A stretch of DNA of 51,430 bases, from contig JAFQHN010000010.1 in the NCBI GenBank assembly GCA_017397935.1, forward strand, positions 1 to 51,430, given 5' to 3'. Below the pieces are notes generated by a model. That model was not told where the DNA came from, searched no databases, and was given only the letters and a program-made list of their open reading frames with translations. The stretch comes from Bacillota bacterium (lineage in GTDB: Bacteria; Bacillota; Dehalobacteriia; UBA4068; UBA4997). This document shows, piece after piece, positions 7,551-16,670 of the stretch. The translations under genes were made by a program, and so were the position numbers. Within the stretch, counting starts at the first letter, position 1; the number at the start of each line of letters is the position of its first letter.

Positions 7551-7626
7551 ATTTATGCACTCCTTTGTTTTTATTTGGGCGGTTAAATTTATCTGTATTA
7601 CAGATTTCATCCAGCCGCCTAATATA

Positions 7627-7655
7627 TTTATACAGGAAAATTGCCTGTTTGTAAA
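7627..7655 (-). promoter_or_regulatory. Promoter of the SDR gene
   Basis: Minus strand: TTTACA (7650-7655), 17 bases, TATAAA (7627-7632). Confidence 0.75.
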
Positions 7656-7674
7656 GAGAGTATTTGCCCGGCTA

Positions 7675-7704
7675 TTGGCAGAAACAGCGGTATTATGTTA
7701 TAAT
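7675..7704 (+). promoter_or_regulatory. Promoter of the M3 peptidase gene
   Basis: TTGGCA (7675-7680), 18-base spacer, perfect TATAAT (7699-7704). Divergent from the SDR promoter 20 bases away. Confidence 0.75.
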
Positions 7705-7747
7705 AAAAAATAGTTTAGTCATAAATTTATAAAAATGGGTGATGTAT

Positions 7748-10021
7748 ATGTTGTCTGTATTAAAATCTGCCAAAATATATAAAATTGCGGCGATTATTCT
7801 TATCTTTATATTTCTGGTTACATGGCCGGCGGCTGCATGGGCCAGGCCGACCGATTATTTCCCCGATTTACCGGACGGCTATTCACGCGAGGATTTGGCG
7901 GTGGGTGCGCCGAGCGATGAGGAGTTTTATACCCTGCAAGACCAGCTGCTGCTGATGAATGATATAAAAAACCGCAATCAGTTAAAGCTTGCGATAGTGC
8001 GCTATATCCAGGAGTATCAATATCTGCACGCGGCCGGCAGCCTGGCCATGTTTGATTATTACAGCGATTCGGTGGAGAATCTGGCCAATTATCAGGCCTG
8101 GCAGGATATGCTGCTGCGTATCAGCCGTGATTATGAGGCCACCTGGCAGGATCTGCTGCACTCTGATAACCGCGAAATGGTGGAGGATTTGCTTTCGCCC
8201 TCTTTGTTGGCCCAGCTGGCCGGCGAGACGGTGGAATCTGATGAAATGCTGGCGCTGAAAAGCCGTATTAACGGCCTGACCGAGCAATATTGGCGGCTGA
8301 TTGAGCAGGATTACAGCGTAAATTATCAAGGCAAGGTTTACAGCTTTGTTGATTTGGCCGCTATTGAGGATTATGACCTTTACACCGCGGTTTATACCGA
8401 ACTGGCCAAGGGCCGCAACGCCGCGGTGGCGCAGCTTTTGGTTGATGTTGTGCCGGCGGCCAATGCATACGCGCGGCTTAACGGCTATGATAATTACGCC
8501 GATTACGCCTACGCCGAGGTTTACGGCCGTGATTACACGCCGCAGCAGGCCCGGCAGCTGCACGCATTGGTGAAGCAGTATGTTGTGCCGTTGCAGGGGC
8601 GGGTGCTCACCGTGGGCAATTTTAACGGCAAGTTTGATGATGCACCGCTTGATGACAAGCAGCTTTTTACGCCGGATAGCCTGCTGGACACGGTTGGGGC
8701 TTATCTGCCGCAAATTTCCGATGAATATGCCGATGTGCTGGCTTATATGCGCGATAAAGGCCTGGCGGATATCGAGATGGACGAGGGGCGGCTGAGCGCT
8801 TCCTTTACCAGCTTTATGCCCATCTACCGTCTGGCTATGGTTTTCTGCGGCACGCAGGACGGTGATGCCGGTGATTTGACCACCTTTGTGCATGAGTTTG
8901 GCCACTTTGCTTTTTATATGTATGAGCAGCGTGATTGTGGCTATGATGTGGGCGAGTTTCATTCTCAGGGGCTGGAAATGCTGTTTATGCAGTTTGCCGA
9001 TGAGATTTTCGGTGAGGCCGGTGATGCTTACCGCCTGAAAGAGCTGACGCGTCAGATGACTGCGGTGGTGGACGGCTGCCTGTATGATGAATTCCAGCAA
9101 AAGCTGTACCAAATGGATAATCCCACCGTGACCGATGCCAACCGCCTGTTCCATCAGCTGGCGCAGGAGTACGGTTACTCTTATATGCATGACCATGATG
9201 AGGCGTATAACTGGGTGACCACGGCGCACACCTTCATCCAGCCGCTGTATTATGTCAGCTATGCAACCTCCGGACTTTCGGCCTGCGAGCTGCTGGTGCG
9301 CAGCCGGGCGGATTTTGCGGCCGCTGCCGACAGCTATCTGGCTATGGTGGATATGGATGAGACAGGTTACACAGCTTTTTGTGATAAGGCTGGTTTTGCC
9401 GACATCTTTACCGAGGATGGAATGATACAGATTACTGACGGCTTAGAGGATTACTTCTATGCCTTGTGCGGTGTGGATGAGCAGATTGGGGCGGAGACCA
9501 ACGGGCATTGGGCCGGGCCGCAGCTGGCTTATGCGGCAGCGCTGGGCCTGCTGCAAGGCGATGAAAGCGGCCGTCTTAACCCCAACCAAAGCATTAACCG
9601 CGCCGAGACTTTTGGCATTTTGTGGCGGGCGTATGGCAGCGTGGTGGCCGAGGACGCTGATTTTGCTGATGTGGCGGAGGGCGCGTGGTATCAGCAGGCG
9701 GCCAACTGGGCGGCCGAGCAGCAAATTACCACCGGCAACGGTCAAGGACTGTTTGCCCCGACCGAGCTGCTTAGCCGTGAGCAGCTGGTGACGCTGCTTT
9801 ATCGCCTGAACTTGCTGGAAAACGATGTGCCGGCAGTTGACCGTAACCGGGTGTTGGCTTATGCCGACGGGACAGCGGTGTCTGAGTGGGCGTTTGCGGC
9901 CTTTGCCTGGGCGCTGGATGAAGGTTTGGTGCAGGGCACGGATAACGGCCTGCTGGAACCGCAGCGTGCCGCCACCCGAGCCGAGCTGATTGCTCTGCTG
10001 ATGAAATTTTTAGATTTATAA
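7748..10021 (+). CDS. Secreted M3 family zinc metallopeptidase with three SLH repeats
   Basis: 757 residues. An N-terminal hydrophobic signal (about 10-30, ending WPAAAWA) directs export. The body resembles oligoendopeptidase F: HEFGH at 382-386 supplies two zinc histidines and the catalytic Glu, and E410 (in SQGLEML) sits 24 residues on, as the M3 third ligand does. Three S-layer homology repeats follow (about 585-632, 638-690, 700-757), each with the W/F...AA...G...G...RAE/RAT pattern. SLH repeats bind pyruvylated cell-wall polymers, or peptidoglycan polyamine in Negativicutes, so this should be a surface-anchored peptidase trimming peptides outside the cell. M3 enzymes are usually cytoplasmic, so this architecture is unusual. 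Start uncertain: ATG 7742 or 7748; GGTGAT precedes the latter. Monocistronic. Confidence 0.9.
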   Translation: MLSVLKSAKIYKIAAIILIFIFLVTWPAAAWARPTDYFPDLPDGYSREDLAVGAPSDEEFYTLQDQLLLMNDIKNRNQLKLAIVRYIQEYQYLHAAGSLAMFDYYSDSVENLANYQAWQDMLLRISRDYEATWQDLLHSDNREMVEDLLSPSLLAQLAGETVESDEMLALKSRINGLTEQYWRLIEQDYSVNYQGKVYSFVDLAAIEDYDLYTAVYTELAKGRNAAVAQLLVDVVPAANAYARLNGYDNYADYAYAEVYGRDYTPQQARQLHALVKQYVVPLQGRVLTVGNFNGKFDDAPLDDKQLFTPDSLLDTVGAYLPQISDEYADVLAYMRDKGLADIEMDEGRLSASFTSFMPIYRLAMVFCGTQDGDAGDLTTFVHEFGHFAFYMYEQRDCGYDVGEFHSQGLEMLFMQFADEIFGEAGDAYRLKELTRQMTAVVDGCLYDEFQQKLYQMDNPTVTDANRLFHQLAQEYGYSYMHDHDEAYNWVTTAHTFIQPLYYVSYATSGLSACELLVRSRADFAAAADSYLAMVDMDETGYTAFCDKAGFADIFTEDGMIQITDGLEDYFYALCGVDEQIGAETNGHWAGPQLAYAAALGLLQGDESGRLNPNQSINRAETFGILWRAYGSVVAEDADFADVAEGAWYQQAANWAAEQQITTGNGQGLFAPTELLSREQLVTLLYRLNLLENDVPAVDRNRVLAYADGTAVSEWAFAAFAWALDEGLVQGTDNGLLEPQRAATRAELIALLMKFLDL

Positions 10022-10058
10022 AAGTTCTGGATTTATAAATTATAAAATTGCCAAATAA

Positions 10059-10098
10059 AAAAGTGCTGCACGGCATATCTTGTCGGCAGCACTTTTGC
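10059..10098. terminator. Bidirectional terminator closing the M3 and aromatic operons
   Basis: Perfect 11-base stem AAAAGTGCTGC (10059-10069)/GCAGCACTTTT (10086-10096) with T-rich ends both ways, between the convergent M3 gene and mscL. Confidence 0.9.
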
Positions 10099-10122
10099 TT
10101 TGCGTTAATATTATTTTTGATA

Positions 10123-10527
10123 TTATTTTTTCAGGCTGTCACGAATCTCACGCAGCAGCACAACCTCTTCGCTGGGCTCCGGCGGTGCGGCAGGTGCCTC
10201 CGGCTCCGCTTCGGCCTCCTGCTTGCGGCGCATATTGTTGATGCTCTTAACCATAATGAACACGGCGAAGCTGATAATCAGGAAGTTGACAATGTTATGG
10301 ATGAAACTGCCGTAGGGAATAACTGTGTTGCCCACCATAAAGAACAGCTGATTAAAACTGATATTACCGGTGAAGATGGCCATAAACGGCATGATGATGT
10401 CATTTACCAGCGAGTTTACAATGCTGGTGAACGCACCGCCGATGATAATACCAACGGCCATGTCGATCACATTGCCCCGTGCGATAAACTCCTTAAATTC
10501 TGCGATGAAACCTTTGCTTTTTTCCAT
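10123..10527 (-). CDS. mscL: Large-conductance mechanosensitive channel
   Basis: 134 residues. Opens under membrane tension to release solutes on osmotic downshock. The N-terminus FIAEFKEFIARGNVIDMAVG and TM1 GIIIGGAFTSIVNSLVNDI are the MscL signature; TM2 is NFLIISFAVFIMVKSIN. The C-terminal helix ends EVVLLREIRDSLKK after an unusually Ala/Pro/Glu-rich linker (EAEAEPEAPAAPPEPSEE). The start is the ATG at 10527 with AAAGGAG; the TTG at 10533 is less likely. It is the last gene of the aromatic operon, 26 bases after tyrA, with no promoter of its own that I can see. Confidence 0.95.
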   Translation of the reverse strand: MEKSKGFIAEFKEFIARGNVIDMAVGIIIGGAFTSIVNSLVNDIIMPFMAIFTGNISFNQLFFMVGNTVIPYGSFIHNIVNFLIISFAVFIMVKSINNMRRKQEAEAEPEAPAAPPEPSEEVVLLREIRDSLKK

Positions 10528-10553
10528 AATCAAAACTCCTTTACAATAAAATT

Positions 10554-11438
10554 TTAGGCTTTGGCAGCCTTGGCTACATCAAATTGGCTGCGGCGTGCGG
10601 TGGACTTGCGGAACATTTGCTGCAAACCCTCACGGTTTCCGTCTTGCAGCAGATTTTTCAGCTTGTCCAGTTCGGCGGCAAAGCAGTCAATATTTTCAAC
10701 TAAAATATCGCGGTTCAGCAGGAACAACTCCGACCACATCACATCATTGATGCGGGCGATTCGCGTCAAATCACGGAAGGAGTCGCCGGTGAAGAAGCCA
10801 AGCTCCTCGTCATCGTTGCAGGTCATCAGGCTGACGGCGATGGCGTGGGTCAACTGCGAGAGAAACCCGATCATACGGTCATGTTCATGGATGCTCAACT
10901 CTCGGATGGTCTTAAACTCCAAAATCTGCGCCAGCTGCCGTACCGTGGCAATACCCTCGGCCGAGTTTTGTTCGGTGGGGGTGATGATGAAGTTGGCATC
11001 GGCAAAAATGCGGTAGTCGGCGTTCTCAATGCCGCTGGATTCCTTGCCGGCCATGGGGTGGCTGGCGCAAAATTCCAAATCCGGCCGCAAAAAGCTCTGG
11101 GCAACATCCACAATGTTGGTTTTAACGCCGCTTACATCGGTGATGAGCGTGCCGGGCGCAAAATGCTGCTGGTTATCACGCAGCCAGCCAAGCAGCGCCG
11201 TGGGGTAAAGGCCCAGCACCACAAAATCCGCCTGCCGCAAGACATCCGGCGTGGCCGATGTGTAACCCCGGCGGAAAAACCCCTGCTTAATGCCATAATC
11301 AATGCTTGCCGGGTTGGTATCCACGGCGGTCACATCATAACCCTTGGCGGATAGTCCCATGGCATAAGAGCCGCCAATTAAACCACAGCCGATGATTAAA
11401 ATTTTGCTGTCTTTATCTAATTTGCCGTTATTCAACAT
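10554..11438 (-). CDS. tyrA: Prephenate dehydrogenase
   Basis: 294 residues. NAD(P)-dependent oxidative decarboxylation of prephenate to 4-hydroxyphenylpyruvate (tyrosine branch). Rossmann GCGLIGGS at 17-24 and the substrate motif SHPMAGKESSG near 125-135 identify it. It ends after the helical dimerisation domain and has no ACT domain, so tyrosine feedback through ACT is absent. Its start overlaps the end of aroA by 11 bases, indicating coupled translation. Confidence 0.94.
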   Translation of the reverse strand: MLNNGKLDKDSKILIIGCGLIGGSYAMGLSAKGYDVTAVDTNPASIDYGIKQGFFRRGYTSATPDVLRQADFVVLGLYPTALLGWLRDNQQHFAPGTLITDVSGVKTNIVDVAQSFLRPDLEFCASHPMAGKESSGIENADYRIFADANFIITPTEQNSAEGIATVRQLAQILEFKTIRELSIHEHDRMIGFLSQLTHAIAVSLMTCNDDEELGFFTGDSFRDLTRIARINDVMWSELFLLNRDILVENIDCFAAELDKLKNLLQDGNREGLQQMFRKSTARRSQFDVAKAAKA

Positions 11439-12723
11439 TAGTAAGCTCCACCTTTATGCCGAGATTTTGCAGGTTCTGGAAGAAATTGGGGTAAGATTTA
11501 TTGATTGCCTCCGCGTTATGGATAACGGTGGGGCGGCTGCAAACGGTAGCCAGCACGCTCAGCGCCATCACGATTCGGTGGTCATTATGCGCCTGGCAGG
11601 GGCTGTCGGCGGCCAAATCCGCATTACCGCCGCTGATAAACAGCTCATCCTGCGTACTGTGCGTGCGGATGCCAAAACGGGCCAGTTCGCACTCCACATC
11701 GGCAATACGGTCGCTCTCCTTGATCCGCAGACGGCCGGCGTTATACAAACGGGTTTCCCCCTTGGCCAAGGCGGCCAGCACCGTCAATATCGGCCCCAGA
11801 TCGGGGCAGTCGGCCAAATCCACGGCGGCCGCCTGCAAGCGGCCGGGGCGGCAGATATAACCGTCGGCGGTGTCCTCAATCTCACCCTGCATTTGGCGGA
11901 TAATCTCGATAATCTGGCGGTCTCCCTGCGCGGAGTTGTGGTTTATGCCGCACAAGGTAACCTCGCTGTTAATAGCGCCCAGCGCCGCCCAGAAGGCCAG
12001 CTGAGAGAAATCGCCCTCAATTTGCTGTGCGCAGGCCCGGTATTGCTGGCCGCCGGGTATCAGCAGGGTAAAATCATCCTGCCAGTGGGCTGTTACACCA
12101 AAATTGCGCAGCGTGGCCAGCGTCAATTCCACATAAGAGCGTGATTCAAACGGCGGTTGGATGTGAATGGTCGAATCGCCGCCCAGCAGCGGCAGCGCAA
12201 ACAACAAGCCGGAGATAAATTGCGAGCTGACATCACCGGCCAGCGTAAAATCACCGGGCTGCAAGCTGCCCTGCAACTCCCAGCCTGCGCCCTCGGCATC
12301 GGCAAAGGGGGCAAAGTGCAGGCCCTGCTCCGCAAAAATCTGCTGATACACACTTTGGGGGCGCTGCGGCAGGCGGCCGTGGCAGATAAACCGCACTTTC
12401 TGCCCCGTCAGCGCAAAAATCGGGATGAAAAACCTAAGTGTGGAGCCGCTTTCGCCGCAATCTACGGTGAGGGGGGCGGAGGCCGCTGGCCTGCCCTGTC
12501 CAGTGATAATAACCTCATCCTCGCTGACGGCGGTGATTTGGGCACCCAGCGCCGCCATACCATTTAACGTGGCGTTGATGTCATTGGAGCGCGTGAGGTT
12601 GGTGAGTTTACTTTCGCCATCCGCCAGCGCCGCACATATCACCGCACGGTGTGCCAGACTTTTGCTGGCGGGTATCTTTACTGTGCCCCGGGGCGTGCCG
12701 GGGTAAACTGTGGCGGTAATCAT
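11428..12723 (-). CDS. aroA: 3-phosphoshikimate 1-carboxyvinyltransferase (EPSP synthase)
   Basis: 431 residues. Transfers enolpyruvate from PEP to shikimate 3-phosphate. N-terminal IPASKSLAHRAVICAALA holds the Lys/Ser/Arg substrate site; DCGESGSTLRFFIPIFAL carries the LxCGxSGxxxR-type motif; GRLPQRPQ matches the GxxxLxxRP loop; C-terminal RIKESDRIADVECELARFG and NDHRIVMALSVLA match the family. The ATG overlaps the aroF stop by one base (TAATG). Confidence 0.96.
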   Translation of the reverse strand: MITATVYPGTPRGTVKIPASKSLAHRAVICAALADGESKLTNLTRSNDINATLNGMAALGAQITAVSEDEVIITGQGRPAASAPLTVDCGESGSTLRFFIPIFALTGQKVRFICHGRLPQRPQSVYQQIFAEQGLHFAPFADAEGAGWELQGSLQPGDFTLAGDVSSQFISGLLFALPLLGGDSTIHIQPPFESRSYVELTLATLRNFGVTAHWQDDFTLLIPGGQQYRACAQQIEGDFSQLAFWAALGAINSEVTLCGINHNSAQGDRQIIEIIRQMQGEIEDTADGYICRPGRLQAAAVDLADCPDLGPILTVLAALAKGETRLYNAGRLRIKESDRIADVECELARFGIRTHSTQDELFISGGNADLAADSPCQAHNDHRIVMALSVLATVCSRPTVIHNAEAINKSYPNFFQNLQNLGIKVELTNVE

Positions 12724-13742
12724 TACATCCGGCGGCCAATTACATGGGCGATGGCCTTACCCTTGGCGATGATTTGCTGCAACTGCTCGGGGGTTACGGT
12801 TTGCGCGCCGTCCGACCAGGCATTCTCCGGACAATGGTGCGCCTCGATGATCAAACCGTCAGCACCGGCAGCAATAGCGGCCAAAGACATCGACTCAACC
12901 AGCTGGCGGTCACCTGTGGCATGGCTGGGGTCAATGATAACGGGCAGGTGGCTGCGGCGCTTCACAATTGGGATAACGCTCAAATCCAGAGTGTTGCGGG
13001 TGTATTTCTCAAAGGTGCGGATGCCGCGCTCACACAGGATAACATTCATATTGCCCTCGCTCATAATGTATTCGGCGGCCATCAGCCATTCCTCAATGGT
13101 GTTGGATAAGCCGCGTTTCAGCAGTACGGGGATTTTGGTTTTGCCGACTTCTTTCAGCAAATCAAAGTTCTGCATATTGCGTGCGCCAATCTGGATCATA
13201 TCCACATCAGCATCGATGAACTCCTGAATTTTGTTCATATTCATCAGCTCGGTAACCACGGGCATACCAAACTGCTCCTTGGCTTGGTGCAGCACCGCCA
13301 AACCGTCCTTGCCACGCCCCTGGAAGGCGTAAGGCGAGGTACGGGGCTTGTATGCACCGCCGCGCAGCATATCGGCGCCGGCTTTTTTTACTGCCTCGGC
13401 CGAGGCCAGCAGCGATTCATCCTCCTCCACCGAGCAAGGGCCGCTGATAACCACGATTTTCTCATGGCCGCCCACGCGGATGCCGCCCACATTGATAACC
13501 GAATCATCGGGGTGGAAAACACGGTTGGCCAGCTTGTAAGGGGCGGCAATACGGCAGACATCCTGCACGCAGGAGAAGCGGTAAATCTGCTTTTCATCCA
13601 ATATAGTGGTATCGCCGACAATGCCGTAGACATTGAAGTTGGCGCCGGAAATCAGGTGCATTTCCAGCCCCAGTTTTTCAACACTTTCAATCAAACGCTC
13701 GGTTTCCTGCGGCTCGGCGGTTCTTTTCAATGTAATAATCAT
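12723..13742 (-). CDS. aroF: 3-deoxy-7-phosphoheptulonate (DAHP) synthase, AroF type with N-terminal ferredoxin-like domain
   Basis: 339 residues. Condenses PEP and erythrose 4-phosphate, the entry step of the shikimate pathway. Residues about 1-70 form the small regulatory ferredoxin-like domain found in Thermotoga/Clostridia type I-beta enzymes. The barrel follows with GPCSVEEDESLLASA, RGGAYKPRTSPYAFQG, IQIGARNMQNFDLL, KRG and DPSHATGDR (metal and PEP ligands). Feedback control through the N-terminal domain (tyrosine or phenylalanine) is known in relatives but cannot be confirmed here. AAAGGAG precedes the ATG. Confidence 0.95.
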   Translation of the reverse strand: MIITLKRTAEPQETERLIESVEKLGLEMHLISGANFNVYGIVGDTTILDEKQIYRFSCVQDVCRIAAPYKLANRVFHPDDSVINVGGIRVGGHEKIVVISGPCSVEEDESLLASAEAVKKAGADMLRGGAYKPRTSPYAFQGRGKDGLAVLHQAKEQFGMPVVTELMNMNKIQEFIDADVDMIQIGARNMQNFDLLKEVGKTKIPVLLKRGLSNTIEEWLMAAEYIMSEGNMNVILCERGIRTFEKYTRNTLDLSVIPIVKRRSHLPVIIDPSHATGDRQLVESMSLAAIAAGADGLIIEAHHCPENAWSDGAQTVTPEQLQQIIAKGKAIAHVIGRRM

Positions 13743-13774
13743 CAGGTATCACTCCTTTTATCGCACAACTATAT

Positions 13775-14224
13775 TTAACGGCAGCCTTGCTCGGCCAGCT
13801 TGTCCAGCAGGGCATCAATGGCGGTGCAATATCCCTGCACGCCCTCGCCCTTAACGGTCTTAAAGCAATACATTCCGGGGTAAGATATTTGGCGGAACTT
13901 CTCTCGCTTGTCCACATCGCTGATGTGAACCTCCACCGCGGGCAAACCCACCGCTTTTAAGGCGTCCAGAATAGCCACGCTGGTGTGCGTATAGGCGGCC
14001 GGGTTGATAACATAGCCGTCAAAATAATCGGCACCCTCTTGGATGGCATCAACGATCGTGCCTTCATGGTTGCTCTGGAAGATTTTGCACTCTGCGCCGC
14101 GCTCGGTACAATGCTTATGTATCAGCTTGATCAAATCGGCGTAGGTGGTGTGGCCGTAAATTTGCGGCTCCCGGCGGCCCAGCAGGTTAAGGTTGGGGCC
14201 GTTGATAATCATGATTCTAACCAT
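13775..14224 (-). CDS. aroQ: 3-dehydroquinate dehydratase, type II
   Basis: 149 residues, a normal length for type II dehydroquinase, which converts 3-dehydroquinate to 3-dehydroshikimate as a dodecamer. MIINGPNLNLLGRREPQIYG holds the catalytic Arg/Tyr lid; FQSNHEGTIVDAIQEG and INPAAYTHTSVAILDAL hold the Asn and His of the active site; VEVHISDVDKREKFR follows. Start at 14224 with AAAGGAG. Lies between aroE-aroK and aroF. Confidence 0.96.
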   Translation of the reverse strand: MVRIMIINGPNLNLLGRREPQIYGHTTYADLIKLIHKHCTERGAECKIFQSNHEGTIVDAIQEGADYFDGYVINPAAYTHTSVAILDALKAVGLPAVEVHISDVDKREKFRQISYPGMYCFKTVKGEGVQGYCTAIDALLDKLAEQGCR

Positions 14225-14263
14225 TTGCTTCGGACTCCTTTACTTTATTTTTTAATATTGATT

Positions 14264-15505
14264 TTAATACTGCCTGAATTGGCGGATAATTTCGGCCGCT
14301 GCTGCCTCCGCCGTACCCTCGTTTACGATAACAATGTCTGCCGCCGCCCGGTACAGGGGGTGCCGCTGCTGATAAAGCCGCAGGTTGGCCTCAACATCGG
14401 GGGAGAGTGGGCGGTTGTCGTCCAGTGCCAGATGCTCCGGCTGCTTGTCCAGCCAAATCAACAGCGAATTCTGGCGTAAGTTTTGTATGTTCTCCGGCCG
14501 CAGTACCACGCCGCCGCCGGTGGCAATAATCTGCCCGCCCTCGCGGCTTATCCTGGCAATAACTTCGCTTTCCAGCCGGCGGAAGTGATCCTCTCCGTCC
14601 TCTGCAAAAATATGCGGGATGGTGCGGCCGGCCTGCTGCTCCAAAGCTTCGTCGGCATCCACCAAAGGCTTGCCAAGCGCCTCGGCCAGCAATTTGCCTA
14701 CGGTGGTTTTGCCGCTGCCGGGCATCCCGATCAGCGCAATATTCAGCTTGTTCTGCCGCAGCCTTTGGTAAATTCGCTCAATTTCCTCATCGGCAAACTG
14801 CCGCCCCAGAAAATGCTCGGCGGCGTATTTGGCCTGCGCCACCAGCATCTCCAAGCCGCCGCAGGCTGTTAAGCCCAGCTCCTTCGCCTGCAAAATCAGC
14901 CGTGTTTGCAGGGGGTTATAGATAACATCGGCAACGGCCTGCAAGTGTGGGAATTTGCGCAGATCCAGCAGCGGCTCATCATCATTATGGGGGTACATAC
15001 CGCGCGGCGTGGTGTTGATGATGACCTCTGCCTTGCCCCAATCCTCGGCATCACGGTAGTTTAGCAGGCCTTTTCCGCCGCCCCGGCTGACGGTCTGCAC
15101 ATCGGCAGCGCCCAGATGATGAGCAACGGCCGTGACGGTTTTGGAGGTGCCGCCGGTGCCTAAAATCAAAACCTGACGGTCTTTCAGGCTGATATTGTGG
15201 CGGCGCAGCAGATAACACACCCCGTCAAAATCGGTATTGTAACCCATGAGCATACCCTTTTGGTTGACAATCGTGTTCACTGCCCCGATGGCCGCCGCAC
15301 GTTCATCAATTTTGTCCAGATAGGGGATGACGGCCTCCTTATAGGGTATGGTGACATTGATGGCCGTAAAATCGGCCGCCTGCATAAAGGCCGCAAATTC
15401 ATCACGGCTCAGCGGGCAAAGCTGATAATCATAGCCGGCCAGAGCCTCATGTATTTCCTTGGAGAAGCTGTGCCCCAGCTTCTCGCCAATCAATCCGTAT
15501 AACAT
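14264..15505 (-). CDS. aroE-aroK: Fused shikimate dehydrogenase-shikimate kinase
   Basis: 413 residues in one uninterrupted frame. Residues 1-about 250 are AroE: GEKLGHSFSKEIH, NVTIPYK (catalytic Lys), GAVNTIV, GYNTDFDG (catalytic Asp) and the NADP-binding LGTGGTSKTV. Residues about 255-413 are AroK: P-loop GMPGSGKTT at 260-268, DADEALE, the shikimate-binding FRRLE, GGGVVLRPEN and the lid DDNRPLSPD. The protein therefore carries out two consecutive-in-function steps (dehydroshikimate to shikimate to shikimate 3-phosphate). The ATG at 15505 was preferred over GTG 15514 because AGGTG lies six bases before it. The aroC stop is just upstream. Confidence 0.93.
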   Translation of the reverse strand: MLYGLIGEKLGHSFSKEIHEALAGYDYQLCPLSRDEFAAFMQAADFTAINVTIPYKEAVIPYLDKIDERAAAIGAVNTIVNQKGMLMGYNTDFDGVCYLLRRHNISLKDRQVLILGTGGTSKTVTAVAHHLGAADVQTVSRGGGKGLLNYRDAEDWGKAEVIINTTPRGMYPHNDDEPLLDLRKFPHLQAVADVIYNPLQTRLILQAKELGLTACGGLEMLVAQAKYAAEHFLGRQFADEEIERIYQRLRQNKLNIALIGMPGSGKTTVGKLLAEALGKPLVDADEALEQQAGRTIPHIFAEDGEDHFRRLESEVIARISREGGQIIATGGGVVLRPENIQNLRQNSLLIWLDKQPEHLALDDNRPLSPDVEANLRLYQQRHPLYRAAADIVIVNEGTAEAAAAEIIRQFRQY

Positions 15506-15514
15506 AGCCTTCAC

Positions 15515-16624
15515 CTAATCCAATGTTGTCTGCCATGCTGTGCCGCGCGCCTCGATAAACAGCTCTGTCAGTGCCAATGCTGTCATGGCGTCCAGCACGG
15601 GGCGGGCGCGGTGGATGATTGCAGGGTCATGGCGGCCCTCAATTTGCAGGGTGGCGTCCTGTCTGGCCGCAAAATCCACCGTCCGCTGCGGCTGATAAAT
15701 TGAAGGGGTGGGTTTGATGGCGGTGCGGAAAATTATTGGCATACCGTTGGTGATACCGCCGTTGATACCGCCGTTATGGTTGCTGGTGGTGATGATTTTA
15801 TCGCCGTCCATACGCAGGGGGTCATTGGCGGCTGAGCCACGCATACGGGCAAAGCCAAAGCCTGCACCGAATTCCAGACCTTTAACCGCAGGTACGCTGA
15901 AAATCAAATGGGCCAGCACGCTTTCCACCGAGTTGAAGAAAGGCTCTCCGATACCGGCCGGCAGGCCGCAGACTGCGGTTTCCAGCACGCCGCCCACCGA
16001 ATCCAGATTTTGTTTGGCTGCCAAGATAGCCTGCCGCATTTCCTCGCCTTTTTGGTCGTCGATAACCGCAAACTGCCTGGCATTTACCGCTTGCAGGGTT
16101 TGCTGCAATTCGGTTTCAGCGGTGGGGAGGGGGGCGTCGGCAATACCGGCACATTCCGCCAGGTGCGTGCCGATGATTACGCCGTGTGCCGCCAAAATCT
16201 GCTCACAAATTGCACCTGCCGCCACAATGGGCGCCGTTAACCGGCCGGAGAAATGTCCGCCGCCGCGGTAGTCCTGCCAGCCGCCGTACTTGATAAATGC
16301 TGTGTAGTCGGCGTGGCCGGGGCGCAGCAGATTTTTGGTTTTCTCATAATCTTTGCTGCGTGTCTGGCTGTTTTTAATCATAATTGTCAGCGGCGTGCCG
16401 GTGGTGTGGTCATTGAAGAAGCCGGAAAGAATTTCAAACTCATCGCCTTCCTGCCGCGCGGTCGAAATCTCGCCGCCTGCCCGCCGTAAATCCAGCTGAC
16501 GGCGAATATGGGCCAGGTCCAGCGGGATACCGGGGGCCAAACCGTCAATCACCACGCCGATAGCCGGGCCGTGACTCTCGCCGAACAGCGAAACGGTCAG
16601 GTTTTTGCCAAAGGTGCTTTTCAT
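15515..16624 (-). CDS. aroC: Chorismate synthase
   Basis: 369 residues. FMN-dependent removal of phosphate from EPSP to give chorismate. FGESHGPAIGVVIDGLAPG at the N-terminus, RPGHADYTAFIKYGGWQDYRGGG and FGFARMRGSAAND, plus a C-terminal NGGINGGITNGMPI block, are the family signatures. Full length. Stop abuts the following aroE start region, so the two are probably coupled. The enzyme needs reduced FMN; no flavin reductase lies in this operon. Confidence 0.96.
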   Translation of the reverse strand: MKSTFGKNLTVSLFGESHGPAIGVVIDGLAPGIPLDLAHIRRQLDLRRAGGEISTARQEGDEFEILSGFFNDHTTGTPLTIMIKNSQTRSKDYEKTKNLLRPGHADYTAFIKYGGWQDYRGGGHFSGRLTAPIVAAGAICEQILAAHGVIIGTHLAECAGIADAPLPTAETELQQTLQAVNARQFAVIDDQKGEEMRQAILAAKQNLDSVGGVLETAVCGLPAGIGEPFFNSVESVLAHLIFSVPAVKGLEFGAGFGFARMRGSAANDPLRMDGDKIITTSNHNGGINGGITNGMPIIFRTAIKPTPSIYQPQRTVDFAARQDATLQIEGRHDPAIIHRARPVLDAMTALALTELFIEARGTAWQTTLD

Positions 16625-16670
16625 GTGCGCATCCCCTTAATCAAAATTACAGTTTGTATGGAAGATAATT

